Positions 1 to 8,684 of a DNA stretch of 64,000 nt are shown here, piece by piece. Both the position numbers and the translations under genes were made by a program. Below the pieces are notes generated by a model. That model saw only the letters and a list, made by a program, of their open reading frames with translations. It had not been told where the DNA came from and ran no database searches. Source of the DNA: Herminiimonas arsenitoxidans (GTDB taxonomy: Bacteria > Pseudomonadota > Gammaproteobacteria > Burkholderiales > Burkholderiaceae_D); assembly GCF_900130075.1 (NCBI RefSeq), contig NZ_LT671418.1, positions 1 through 64,000 of the forward strand. The letters run 5' to 3'. Every line of letters starts with the position of its first letter. Position 1 is the first letter of the stretch.

Positions 1-574
1 TACGTATGGCACCTGAGTTCAAGTACGACACGGTATCGACCACATCGGGCGGCATTCTGATTTTCGATGAAATCAACGGCTTTGACGGCAAGATGGATAA
101 GTTCGATTTCAAACTGATAGGCAAGAAAGAGATGTACGTTCCATATAACTCTTACAAGTTCATCAGTGCTGCGACTGAAGACACGATGAAAAAAGGTCAT
201 GCGAACCCGGATCTTTTCCGCTGGGAATTGCATAGAACCTGGATGGTCGAGGCAACTTTGAAAGCTGGTGAGCGTCATGTGCAGAAAAAGAAAGTTTTCT
301 ACGTTGACGAAGATAGCTGGATTCCAGTCATCTACTATAGTCTGGATCAGTCCGACAAGGTACATCACTTGATGCATTTGCCGGTATGGCAGCAATACGA
401 CTGGCCAGGCCCGCGCGGTGGCAATTATGTGCTCTACGATCTGAACCGCGGCATTTACGTAATCAGTCCAAACCTTCGGGAAATCGTCCTGAGGATACCG
501 GCTGGTACAAAGTGCCACCACGCCCAGCGAATTACTTCACACCGGACGCGATGGCTGGTAGCGGAGTGCGGTAA
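1..574 (+). pseudogene. DUF1329 protein, 3' part, frameshifted (5' end outside window)
   Basis: C-terminal part of a DUF1329 family protein, a periplasmic or outer-membrane-associated family often encoded with DUF1302 barrels in hydrophobic-compound catabolic clusters. It is closely similar to the C-terminal part of the intact copy at 53817-55193: both share APEF.YDTV, SGGIL.FDEINGFDGKMDK, FKLIGKKEMYVPYN and DLNRGIYG. After DLNRGIY, at about position 459, the reading frame is lost; a second frame continues with NQSKPSGN and ends PANYFTPDAMAGSGVR at a TAA at 572-574, matching the end of the intact paralogue (PANYFTPDSLAGRGIR). One missing base explains this. Because of the slip, the upstream frame runs on without a stop into the next gene. 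The family is clear; true mutation versus sequence error is open. Confidence 0.85.
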
Positions 575-707
575 TTTACTGAATCAGGAAGGCGCGCCGG
601 ATTCGGCCGCCTTCTCTGATCGCATTAAGAGAGCAAGTAAGAACGCAAGTGTCAGACTGAGCAGTATTGGATGTTCAGCTTGTTCGTGCTGTACCTGGCA
701 AGGAGTT

Positions 708-1769
708 ATGGAATTGCGTAAATTCGTATTAGCAGCCGCGGTTGTTCTTTCAGTAGTACACACTTATTCCATCGCAGACAGTTTCAAGGATCCTCTTGAT
801 GTCGCTGCTCCTGCTACCCATCTGATCACGAGCACACCGCTGTCGGGAATAGCCGCAGCCGGCAATCGTCTTATTTCGGTTGGTGTACGTGGTCTCATTA
901 TTACTTCCGAAGATGCGGGTACGACTTGGGTGCAGCGAGGCTCCCCGGTATCTTCTGATTTACTGGCAGTGAATTTTCCTACGGCGTTGCAAGGCTGGGC
1001 AGTAGGGCATGACGGCGTCGTGTTACATAGCGAAGACGGCGGGAAAAATTGGAACAAGCAGTTTGACGGCCGTATGGCCGCTACGCAGTTGATCGCACGC
1101 TTCCAGAAACTTGTCGATGGCGGCGATGAAAGTAGCAAGCATTTGCTGCAGGACATGAAACTGAATTATGAAAATGGACCGGAGCAGGCCTTGCTGGATG
1201 TCTGGTTTGAGGACGCGCAGCACGGTTTTATCTGTGGTTCCTTCGGTACCTTGCTATCGACCGCGGATGGCGGCAAGAGCTGGCAGTCGCGCATCGAGGA
1301 TGTCGAATATGGTGAGCTGCTGCATTTCAATGCTATCCGCTCTGATGGTAAAAATATTTATATCGCGTCGGAAAAGGGGATTGTGTTTCGCTTTGATCGC
1401 GAGCGCAAACGCTTCGTTCCGGTACAGACTGGTTACCAAGGTAGTTATTTCACCCTGGCGATCGATGGCGACACTGTGGTCGCGGCTGGTCTGAAAGGCA
1501 ATGCCTATCGTTCGGTCGATGCCGGGAAAACATGGAGCAAAATCGACACTGGTGTGATGTCGACGCTGACTGCTGCAGCTTCTGCTGGACGCGGGCGCAT
1601 GCTGCTGACCAGTCAGGCCGGCAATCTTTTGATTAGCGACGATGCTGGTCGCAATTTCAAGTCCATACGTGTCCCACGTCCTACTTTGCTGTCGGGCGTT
1701 GTGCCGACGGGAACAGATAACGTAGTGGTGGTCGGCCTGTCCGGCGTACAACAAGTCAAGCTGAAATAA
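708..1769 (+). CDS. YCF48-like secreted beta-propeller protein
   Basis: 353-residue protein with an N-terminal signal peptide (MELRKF then a hydrophobic stretch to about residue 22). The mature part has repeated BNR/YCF48-type motifs of the form D-x-G-x-x-W: DAGTTW, DGGKNW, DGGKSW, DAGKTW, DAGRNF. This is typical of a sortilin-like propeller. Proteins of this type are commonly encoded between DUF1329 and MMPL transporter genes in catabolic clusters, and a role in export or uptake of hydrophobic compounds is inferred from that context only. The start at 708 has AAGGAG just upstream and follows the DUF1329 stop by 133 bases; the longer upstream extension in the same frame is an artefact of the frameshift at about 459. 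The next gene begins 42 bases later, so these are probably co-transcribed. Confidence 0.85.
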   Translation: MELRKFVLAAAVVLSVVHTYSIADSFKDPLDVAAPATHLITSTPLSGIAAAGNRLISVGVRGLIITSEDAGTTWVQRGSPVSSDLLAVNFPTALQGWAVGHDGVVLHSEDGGKNWNKQFDGRMAATQLIARFQKLVDGGDESSKHLLQDMKLNYENGPEQALLDVWFEDAQHGFICGSFGTLLSTADGGKSWQSRIEDVEYGELLHFNAIRSDGKNIYIASEKGIVFRFDRERKRFVPVQTGYQGSYFTLAIDGDTVVAAGLKGNAYRSVDAGKTWSKIDTGVMSTLTAAASAGRGRMLLTSQAGNLLISDDAGRNFKSIRVPRPTLLSGVVPTGTDNVVVVGLSGVQQVKLK

Positions 1770-1811
1770 CGGCCTGTCATCCATACAGTATCAACTTATA
1801 CGGAGCACCAA

Positions 1812-4304
1812 ATGGCAGTATCGGACCGGTCAATTGACTTGCCAGTGATTACGGACTTGAGCAAGTTCGACCGTAATAGCGGATCGTGGCTTGAGCGATT
1901 TATTTTCAATCATCGTGCCATCATGGTTGGCATTTGTGTGCTGATGACGGCATTTCTCGGATGGCATGCTTCCAAGCTGCCGGTCAATGCCAGCTTCGAC
2001 AAAATGATTCCGGGCTCGCATCCGTATATCAAGAATTACATGGAGAACCGCGAATCGTTGCGCGGCATGGGCAACTCGATTCGTATCTCCCTGGAAAATA
2101 CCAGTGGCGATATCTTCGATAAAGATTATCTGGAAACCTTGCGTAGCATTAACGACAAGGTATATCTGATGCCTGGCGTTGATCGCGCGTTCATGCGCGG
2201 GCTCTGGACTTCAAGTCTGCGCTGGACAGAGATTACGGAAGAGGGCTATCGCGGTGGTGCCGTCATGCCGGAGCGCTGGGACGGTAGTGAAGACTCGACC
2301 AAGCAATTGCAGATCAATATCGCACGTGCCGGTATCGTCGGTAGTTTCGTTGCTGACAATCTGAAATCCTCGGTGATCTTTGTGCCGCTGGTCGAGAAAA
2401 ATCCGGAGACTGGTGCGCAACTGGACTATGCAGAATTCTCGCGTCAGTTGGAGCGTGAAGTCCGCTCGATGCAGACCGACAAGTTCAAGGTTCACATCGT
2501 CGGCTTCGCCAAATTGGCCGGCGATCTGATTGATGGTCTGTATGACGTGATGATGTATTTCGGCTTGTCCGCCCTGATTGCTGCCGTGTTTGTGTTGCTC
2601 TATACGCGCTGCATACGCAGTACCGTTTTGCTGGTGGTGATGGCATTGCTCGGTGTGGTGTGGTTGCTAGGCTTGCTGCAATTGATGGGCTATGTGCTTG
2701 ATCCGTATTCGATACTGGTACCGTTCCTGATCTTTGCCATCGGTTTGTCGCACGGCGCGCAAAAGATGAACGGCATCATGCAGGATGTCGGGCGCGGCAC
2801 TCATAAATATGTTGCCGCACGCTATACCTTCCGACGTTTGTTTATGGCCGGACTTGCTGCATTGTTGACTAATATCGTCGGTTTTGCCGTGCTGATGATT
2901 ATTGATATTCCGGCGATACGTGAAATGGCACTGACCACCAGCGTCGGCGTAACAGTGTTGATTTTTACCAAGTTGGTGCTGATCCCGGTGATGTTGTCTT
3001 ATACCGGCGTGAGTGAAAAGGCGGCAAAACGTAGCGTGATGAATGAGGACAAGGCCGCGACGACAGGCATTTTCCGTTTCATACGCGCTGGTCTGATCAG
3101 CTTGTGCGAACGGCGCAATGCCATCATTGTTATTCTGATAGCAATCGGCCTGGCTAGCATGGCGATGGTGGTGCGTAAGGATATTCAGATCGGCGATCTG
3201 GATCCCGGCGCACCGGAACTACGGCCTGACTCACGATACAACAAAGACGTTGCGTTCATTACTGCCAACTACGGTCTTTCTACTGATCAGTTTGTGGTGA
3301 TGCTGAAGACCAAGCAGGGCGAATGCTATTCCTATCCGACGCTGGTCGAAGCGGACCGTTTGGGCGCTGCACTGCGTCAGGTACCTGGCGTGCAAACTAC
3401 ATTCTCCTTGGCTGACGGTATCCGCCGCGGAACTTCGGGCATGTTTGAAGGCAGTCCTAAATGGCAGGCGATTTCTCGCAATGCAAACAATCGCGCTCAG
3501 GCATTCAATATTTTCCAAGGGGATAGACCTGATCTGGCTGACCGTACTTGTGCCGTCACGCCACTGATTGCGTATCTGAGCGATCACAAGGCTGGGACGC
3601 TAACTCGCGTAGTGCAGGAAGTGGAAGCTTTTTCTGCCGCACACGGTTCTCCTGATCGCGAATTTTTGCTTGCTGCGGGTAATGCCGGTATTGAAGCGGT
3701 GACCAACATCGTAGTCAAGAAGAGTTTTTGGACCATGCACTTTGTGTTGTACGGTGCAGTGACTCTGTTGTGCTTGATTACCTTCCGTAGTTGGCGCGCA
3801 ACCCTGGTGGCGATCATTCCACTGCTGTTGACATCCATTCTGTGCGAAGCGCTGATGGTCTGGCTCAATATTGGTATCAAGGTCGCTGTACTGCCGGTGA
3901 TTGCAGTCGGCGTTGGCGTTGGCGTCGACTATGCCTTGTATCTGTTGAGCATCCAGTTGGCGATGCAACGTCGCGGGGCAACGCTGGCAGAGGCTTATGC
4001 GCATTCGCTGGATTTCACCGGCAAGATTGTTGCGTTGGTCGGCATGACGATGGCTGCCGGCGTCATCACCTGGGCTTGGTCACCGATCAAGTTCCAGGCT
4101 GATATGGGAATCTTGCTGACCTTTATGTTCATCTGGAATATGGTCGGTGCGCTGCTCCTGATTCCTGCCTTGTCTTATTTCCTGTTGCGCACTAGCGCTG
4201 ATCGCGACAATGCCAAGGCTGCGAAAGGCGTCAAGGCGGAGGATGCCAAGACCGAAGAATCCGTCCGCTCGGCAATGATATCGGGCCTCTCTGTGAATAA
4301 CTAA
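1812..4304 (+). CDS. MMPL/RND family transporter
   Basis: 830-residue inner-membrane protein of the MMPL/RND superfamily. The organisation is two repeats: one transmembrane segment at about residues 36-53, a large periplasmic loop, a membrane block at about 243-400, then a second single segment at about 435-455, another loop, and a final membrane block at about 640-795. The second block contains the glycine-rich VGVGVGVDYALYL motif usual in this family. The C-terminal tail is charged and cytoplasmic. Such single-gene RND proteins without a membrane fusion partner are typical of lipid or hydrophobic-substrate transport and accompany DUF1302/DUF1329/YCF48 genes. Substrate and direction are unknown. 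The gene is intact, unlike several neighbours downstream, and is followed by a strong terminator. Confidence 0.9.
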   Translation: MAVSDRSIDLPVITDLSKFDRNSGSWLERFIFNHRAIMVGICVLMTAFLGWHASKLPVNASFDKMIPGSHPYIKNYMENRESLRGMGNSIRISLENTSGDIFDKDYLETLRSINDKVYLMPGVDRAFMRGLWTSSLRWTEITEEGYRGGAVMPERWDGSEDSTKQLQINIARAGIVGSFVADNLKSSVIFVPLVEKNPETGAQLDYAEFSRQLEREVRSMQTDKFKVHIVGFAKLAGDLIDGLYDVMMYFGLSALIAAVFVLLYTRCIRSTVLLVVMALLGVVWLLGLLQLMGYVLDPYSILVPFLIFAIGLSHGAQKMNGIMQDVGRGTHKYVAARYTFRRLFMAGLAALLTNIVGFAVLMIIDIPAIREMALTTSVGVTVLIFTKLVLIPVMLSYTGVSEKAAKRSVMNEDKAATTGIFRFIRAGLISLCERRNAIIVILIAIGLASMAMVVRKDIQIGDLDPGAPELRPDSRYNKDVAFITANYGLSTDQFVVMLKTKQGECYSYPTLVEADRLGAALRQVPGVQTTFSLADGIRRGTSGMFEGSPKWQAISRNANNRAQAFNIFQGDRPDLADRTCAVTPLIAYLSDHKAGTLTRVVQEVEAFSAAHGSPDREFLLAAGNAGIEAVTNIVVKKSFWTMHFVLYGAVTLLCLITFRSWRATLVAIIPLLLTSILCEALMVWLNIGIKVAVLPVIAVGVGVGVDYALYLLSIQLAMQRRGATLAEAYAHSLDFTGKIVALVGMTMAAGVITWAWSPIKFQADMGILLTFMFIWNMVGALLLIPALSYFLLRTSADRDNAKAAKGVKAEDAKTEESVRSAMISGLSVNN

Positions 4305-4330
4305 TAATAACGATCTAGTTCAGGGAATTA

Positions 4331-4357
4331 ACAGCCGCATTTGCGGCTGTTTTTTTG
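4331..4357 (+). terminator. Rho-independent terminator after the MMPL gene
   Basis: Perfect 8-bp stem ACAGCCGC / GCGGCTGT with a 4-base loop, followed directly by a run of seven or more T. It ends the DUF1329-YCF48-MMPL transcription unit. Confidence 0.9.
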
Positions 4358-4428
4358 TCTGCGACTTTTGTTGTGTGCCGACGGCAGCCAATGCACTGCT
4401 CAACAATTCATGCATTTAATTTATTAAA

Positions 4429-4447
4429 AACTGATGAAATGTCAGTT
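4429..4447. promoter_or_regulatory. 19-bp inverted-repeat operator (site 1) with overlapping -10 box
   Basis: AACTGATGAAATGTCAGTT, 14 of 16 conserved positions of the window-wide motif AACTGACAnnnTGTCAGTT. A consensus-like -10 hexamer TATAAT (4447-4452) overlaps its right end, so binding would block a plus-strand promoter for the enoyl-CoA hydratase gene. The rest of 4358-4576 shows no other feature. Confidence 0.7.
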
Positions 4448-4576
4448 ATAATAAATCGGCGTCGCGGCACCTTGAAGTTGATGGTTGTGCCGAAGACCTG
4501 AGTGCGCCCAGCGATCTACCATTTTGGGACATGCAAACAGCATTTTCGTTGACATACTTTTCGATTAGGAATCACG

Positions 4577-5369
4577 ATGAAATTATCTGAATACAAAACT
4601 ATTAGCTTTGAACGACGCGGCAAAGTGCTGTACTTGACATTCAATCAGCCGGATACGCTGAACAGTTTTCATGGCGAGTCACATACCGAGTTGTCGCATA
4701 TTTTCTACGACGTGGTGGAAGATCCAGAGAGCGAAATCATCGTTGTGACAGGTGCAGGTCGTGCCTTCAGCGCTGGCGGGGATTTGAGTACATGCAGTGG
4801 TTGTACGACAATCCGAAAGAGTTCTATCGTTGCGTGCGTGAAGCCAAACGCGTTGTCATGGGCATGCTGGAATGTGACAAACCTATCATCGGTAAGATCA
4901 ATGGCGATGCTATTGGTTTGGGCTCAACCGTCGCCTTGTTCTGCGACATGATCTTTGCAGCTGACACTGCTCGCTTCGGTGATCACACAATAACGTTGGC
5001 CTGACATCGGGTGATGGCGGTCAAATCATTTGGCCGCATCTGATTGGCTATGCACGTGCCAAACACTATTTACTGACTGGTGAAAAGATTGATGCCAAGG
5101 AAGCGGCCAAGATCGGCCTGATCAACGGTGCTATGCCGGCTGCTGAGCTGGATGCTTATGTCGATCAATACGTGGATAAACTGGCGGCGTTACCGACGCA
5201 ATCTTTGCGCTGGAGCAAGTCGACCATCAATGTGCCGTTGCGCCAGATGGCTGCGAGCATGATGGATGTTGGCATGGCATACGAAAATGTTGCTGCACGT
5301 ACCGCAGATCACGTAGAGGCGATTTCGGCATTCCGCGAAAAACGTAAACCGGCTTTCACGGGCAAGTAA
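4577..5369 (+). pseudogene. Enoyl-CoA hydratase/isomerase, two frameshifts
   Basis: Crotonase-family protein whose pieces lie in three frames. Frame one (4577 to about 4784) gives the N-terminus with FNQPDTLNSF and GAGRAFSAGGDL. Frame two (about 4784-4983) gives YMQWLYDNPKEFYR, INGDAIGLGSTVALFCDMIFAA and ARFGDH. Frame three (to the TAA at 5367-5369) gives VGLTSGDGGQIIWPHLIGYARAK and ends KPAFTGK. One base appears to be missing at about 4784 (GGDF-EYM junction) and one at about 4983 (a C in GATCCACAC). Joined, the protein would be about 264 residues, full length for the family, and would hydrate or isomerise a 2-enoyl-CoA. As written it cannot be translated. It may be a decaying gene or a sequencing problem, since neighbouring genes show the same damage. 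Confidence 0.85.
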
Positions 5370-5500
5370 TCTGATTTACTTTCTATTTGATGGAAATTGC
5401 CGCAAATGGAGAGTAATTGGAGCGGACTTTGCCACAGATCACTATGTCTATTTTGATATGGTGATTGTCAATTGACAGTGGTAGGTCCGTGTGCTTTAAT

Positions 5501-5519
5501 AAATGATGAGTTGTCATTT
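5501..5519. promoter_or_regulatory. 19-bp inverted-repeat operator (site 2)
   Basis: AAATGATGAGTTGTCATTT, itself symmetric (AAATGA...TCATTT) and matching 12 of 16 positions of the island motif. It lies 168 bases before the metal-dependent hydrolase gene. A 12-bp palindrome TGTCAATTGACA at 5466-5477, with the half-sites pointing the other way, precedes it. The 316-base gap 5370-5686 holds nothing else I can recognise. Confidence 0.5.
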
Positions 5520-5686
5520 ATTGTGCTCTGTACAACCATCAATCAGCACACATAAAGAAGTGTATGGTGGTATGAATACCGGTTCCGCCTGCGTTGTTAT
5601 GCGCGACGGTCAGATGAATTCAGAAAATAATAATTATTTTTTGCACGGCATCGCGTCATATCGGATGACTGTTGCAGGAGACAGAA

Positions 5687-6512
5687 ATGAAAGTACGCTT
5701 CCCCAAGCTGGACTTCTCCAAGGTGCGTGCCCATTGGGCCAGCAGCATAGAGTTCTCGCAGCGCTATAACTCAGCATCCACAGTGCCCGCTCATATCGAA
5801 CCATATTTGGTCAAGGTCATGATACAGGCCAAGAAGGTCCTCGATCCCAAACATAAAAAGCTGCATGAAGATCTGGATATCTTCATCAAGCAGGAAGTCC
5901 AGCATTGCAAGCAGCATCTGGCATTCAATAATTCCCTGTATGCCCAAGGCTACGAAGGAATGAAAGCGATCGAAGATGTTTATCGCGCTGACTACGATCG
6001 CTTCCTGAAAGAGAAATCACTGCGTTTTAACCTGGCCTATGCCGAAGGTTTCGAGGCCATGGGCTCTGCATCTGCTCTGGTGTTCTTTGAAGATTTGGGT
6101 GATCTGTTAGATGGGGCCGATAAGGAAGCTGTCGATCTGTGGAAATGGCATCTGGCAGAAGAATTTGAACATCGGGAAGTTGCATTCCAGGTGTATCAGG
6201 CTATCTGTGGTCGTGGCTTCTTTGCCTGGCTGTATCGCTTGTATGGTCTGTTTTATGCCGTCAAACATCCGTACCCATACGACGATATTGGAAGAATTCC
6301 TGATCAGTCAGGATCGCAAAGGTATGACACCTGAACAGGTGGCGCAATCCATCGAGCGTCAGAAGGAAGTTGCCAAGCGCGTCTCCAAAGCATCCTTGCC
6401 ACGCATGCTGGGTACTTTGTCACCATTCTACGATCCGGGCAAAAAAGTCGCGCCAGCTGGTATGGATGCGTATTGCAGCAGTTCTAATAATTTAAGCCAA
6501 AGATATCCATGA
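5687..6512 (+). pseudogene. Metal-dependent hydrolase (PF10118-like, di-iron-type helical protein), frameshifted
   Basis: About 270-residue protein resembling the predicted metal-dependent hydrolase family (Metal_hydrol). Helical motifs with potential metal ligands are visible: IKQEVQHCKQH, EGFEAMGSASALVFFED and HLAEEFEHREVAFQVY. The start at 5687 has AGGAG six bases upstream. The frame slips at about 6287: the first frame ends after YPYDDI, and the sequence continues in another frame as LEEFLISQDRKGMTPEQ to the TAA at 6510-6512. A second slip near 6473 is likely, because restoring one base gives DAYLQQF followed by tandem stops at 6485-6490. The reaction is unknown; members of this family are common in aromatic, steroid and terpenoid catabolic clusters. 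Confidence 0.75.
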
Positions 6513-7135
6513 TAAGAGGGTTGAACAAAGGGCAGAAGGCAGCTTTGCTGATCAGTGAGTGCCAGCGTGGTGTGATCGAAGCAGAATTGTCATCGTTCCC
6601 CGGATTGGTTGAACAAGTCAATACGCGTGGCATCGTCAAGAAAATTTCACGACTTGCAGATGAATTTCGTGCAGCCGGACTGCCTGTTGTGCATCTGCAT
6701 GTGGTGCATAGGACAGACTATGCGGATTTGCCGGTGACCAGCGTCATCATGGGTATGTCGGTCAAGAATGGCCGCATGAAAATCGGTAGTGTGGATGTCG
6801 AATCGGTGCCGGAACTGCCGGTACAGCCTGGTGACATTCTGCACGCCAGAAGCTACAGTCTGGTTGCATTTCACGGCACAGATCTCGATCAAATTCTGCG
6901 TAATATGGGTGTGCAGACGGTGGTTCTTGCTGGTGTTTCTACCAACGTCGCCATAAATGGTTCGGCGCTTTGTGCATCTGATCTAGGTTATCAAGTGGTC
7001 GTGCCGGAAGATTGCATTGCCGGTGCATCGGCCGAGTCGCATGCTTTTTTATCAAAGCAACTTTTGCCGCTATATACGACAGTGACAAACAGCGATACGG
7101 TGATAGAGGTTATTGGCCAATATCATCCTGCTTGA
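6509..7135 (+). CDS. Isochorismatase-fold hydrolase-like protein lacking the nucleophilic Cys
   Basis: 208-residue isochorismatase/nicotinamidase-fold protein, intact between broken genes. The core motif VVLAGVSTNVAINGS is clear, but the cysteine usually found as TN-x-C is alanine here. The usual catalytic aspartate in the first strand (L-x-x-D-x-Q) is glutamate in LLISECQRGV, and the expected lysine region reads HARSY. Cys-dependent amidase activity is therefore unlikely. Enzymes of this fold without the cysteine include true isochorismatases acting on ethers, so a different hydrolysis or a non-catalytic role is possible. No strong ribosome site is seen; the start overlaps the preceding gene's second-frame end. 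It converges with the reductase gene at 7206. Confidence 0.8.
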   Translation: MIRGLNKGQKAALLISECQRGVIEAELSSFPGLVEQVNTRGIVKKISRLADEFRAAGLPVVHLHVVHRTDYADLPVTSVIMGMSVKNGRMKIGSVDVESVPELPVQPGDILHARSYSLVAFHGTDLDQILRNMGVQTVVLAGVSTNVAINGSALCASDLGYQVVVPEDCIAGASAESHAFLSKQLLPLYTTVTNSDTVIEVIGQYHPA

Positions 7136-7205
7136 ATTAACCGCTAATATTTCAGATAGAAAAACGGGAGCTCACTGCCGTGAAGCTGACGCAGTTTTGT
7201 CAGCC

Positions 7206-8460
7206 TCAGGCGGAGAGCGATTCCAGTAAAGACTTCAGCGGCAGATTTTCATCTGCCAATTGTGCCGGATCAACAGCGCGGCGTAGCGCGACCAGTTTTT
7301 TCGCCAGCATGAATTCTTGAGGGCGATTAAGACAGTCAGCCGAAATCACAACATCGTTTTGCAGATAAAAAACGGCAAAGGATTTATCCTCTGGCGAACC
7401 ACGCGTCACGGTGCGATCGTATCCCTGCGACAGGCCGGTCATTTGCAGCTTGGTTTCGTACTGGTCGGACCAGAACCAAGGGATCGATGCATATGGCTGC
7501 GGTTTCCCGCAAATGACAGCTGCAGCGACGCGTGCCTGTTCCAGTGCATTCGGCACTGATTCCAGGCGTATGCGACGCGCATAGATGGGATTCGGATGAT
7601 TGGAGCAATCGCCTATGGCAAGAATGTCCGGATCGGACGTGCACATGAATTCATCGACCACGATGCCGTTATCGACTTCAAGACATGCATTGCTGGCCAG
7701 TTCACAATTGGGAATGACACCGACGCCCGCAATGATCAGATCGACGGCAATTTCGCTGTCGTCAGCGAGGTTGACCGACTGGATGTTGCCGTTCTTGTCT
7801 AGTTGGATATTTTCAATTTGAGCATCAACACGTATCTCGACACCCGCATCGCGATGCAACTTTTCGAAGAAGCTCGAGATGGCAGGCGCTGCCACACGCG
7901 CCAGCACGCGTGACTGCGTTTCTAACATGCTGACTTGCAAGCCGGATTTGATCGCGACGGCAGCGACTTCGAGGCCGATATAGCCGGCACCGATGATCAA
8001 CAGTCGTGCTCCTGCGACGAAATGTTCGCGCATGCCTTGTACATCGTTCAGCGTACGCAAATAAAAAAGATTAGACGGTTTGACGTCGGCATTGAGTCCG
8101 GCAGCACTTACGGACGCGGGCGACTGCCGGTGGCGATACCAGCTTCGAATAGACGATTTGAGTGCCGTCAGACAATGTTGCCGTTTTGGTCGCTCGGTCT
8201 ATGCTTTCGACACGTATGCCGGATAGGATTTCGATGTCGGCTTTTTCGTAAACAGCAGGAGCTTTGAGCAACAAAGTCTCGGCAGTGGCGGTTCCGGCCA
8301 AATAAGCTTTTGATAGCGGCGGACGATGATAGGGGAGAGAGTTTTCTTCTCCTACCAGTACGATGCGACCGACATGGCCAGCCTGACGTATTGCGGTTGC
8401 CGCTTCAGCTCCGGCATGTCCGGCACCGACCACCAATACTGTTGTGTTGTCGACTGTCAC
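7206..8460 (-). pseudogene. FAD-dependent NAD(P)H ferredoxin/rubredoxin reductase, two frameshifts
   Basis: Pyridine nucleotide-disulfide-type reductase of the rubredoxin/putidaredoxin reductase family, about 415 residues if repaired. The N-terminal part has the FAD motif VLVVGAGHAGAEAA and YHRPPLSK. The C-terminal part has the NAD(P)H motif LIIGAGYIGLEVAA, the flavin-site motif LAIGDC, and the family's W-S-D-Q-Y motif (WFWSDQYETKLQMTG). The frame is lost at about 8150 and again at about 8112; restoring both gives LVIATGSRPRPLSAAGL between the halves. The start is a GTG at 8458-8460, and its first bases overlap the stop of the rubredoxin gene (GTGA), implying translational coupling. If functional it would pass electrons to the rubredoxin, or to the 2Fe-2S ferredoxin at 50790, which has no reductase of its own nearby. 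Confidence 0.85.
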
Positions 8461-8626
8461 GCGACTTCTATCATGGCAAAATCGTTCTTGGTCGCGCCGC
8501 ATTCAGGACAAGCCCAGTTTCGGGCACATCTTCCCAGCGAGTACCGGGTGCGATGCCTTCGTCAGGCAAACCCGGCCGCTTCGTCGTAAAAAAAATCCGC
8601 AAAAAAAAACATTGCCACTTCTTCAC
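8457..8626 (-). pseudogene. Rubredoxin, broken by several single-base indels
   Basis: Hidden small gene found by translating the stretch before the reductase in all frames. The pieces read KKWQCFFCGF, YDEAAGLPDEG, APGTRWEDVPE and WACPECGATKNDF, which is a complete rubredoxin of about 55 residues. Both iron-binding pairs, C-x-x-C-G and C-P-x-C-G, are present. The start is a GTG at 8624-8626 with AAGGAG upstream. About four single-base differences are needed to restore the frame: extra bases in runs of T on the minus strand (at about 8601-8609, 8588-8595 and 8572) and a missing base near 8519. Rubredoxin would shuttle electrons from the adjacent reductase to an oxygenase. The density of homopolymer indels points to a sequence-quality issue or a dead gene. 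Confidence 0.8.
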
Positions 8627-8684
8627 TCTGTTCTCCTTAAAAATATTATTTGCAGCCTATTAAACGAGAGCCTTTATCCATGGC

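Noticed and set aside
6..1769. A single 587-residue open frame
   Set aside because: It is an artefact: a frameshift at about 459 lets the DUF1329 frame run into the YCF48 gene, which has its own start, ribosome site and signal peptide at 708.
7165..7195. Inverted repeat CTGAC/GTCAG between convergent genes
   Set aside because: Short stem with no T run; too weak to call a terminator, and the half-site similarity to the operator motif is probably chance.
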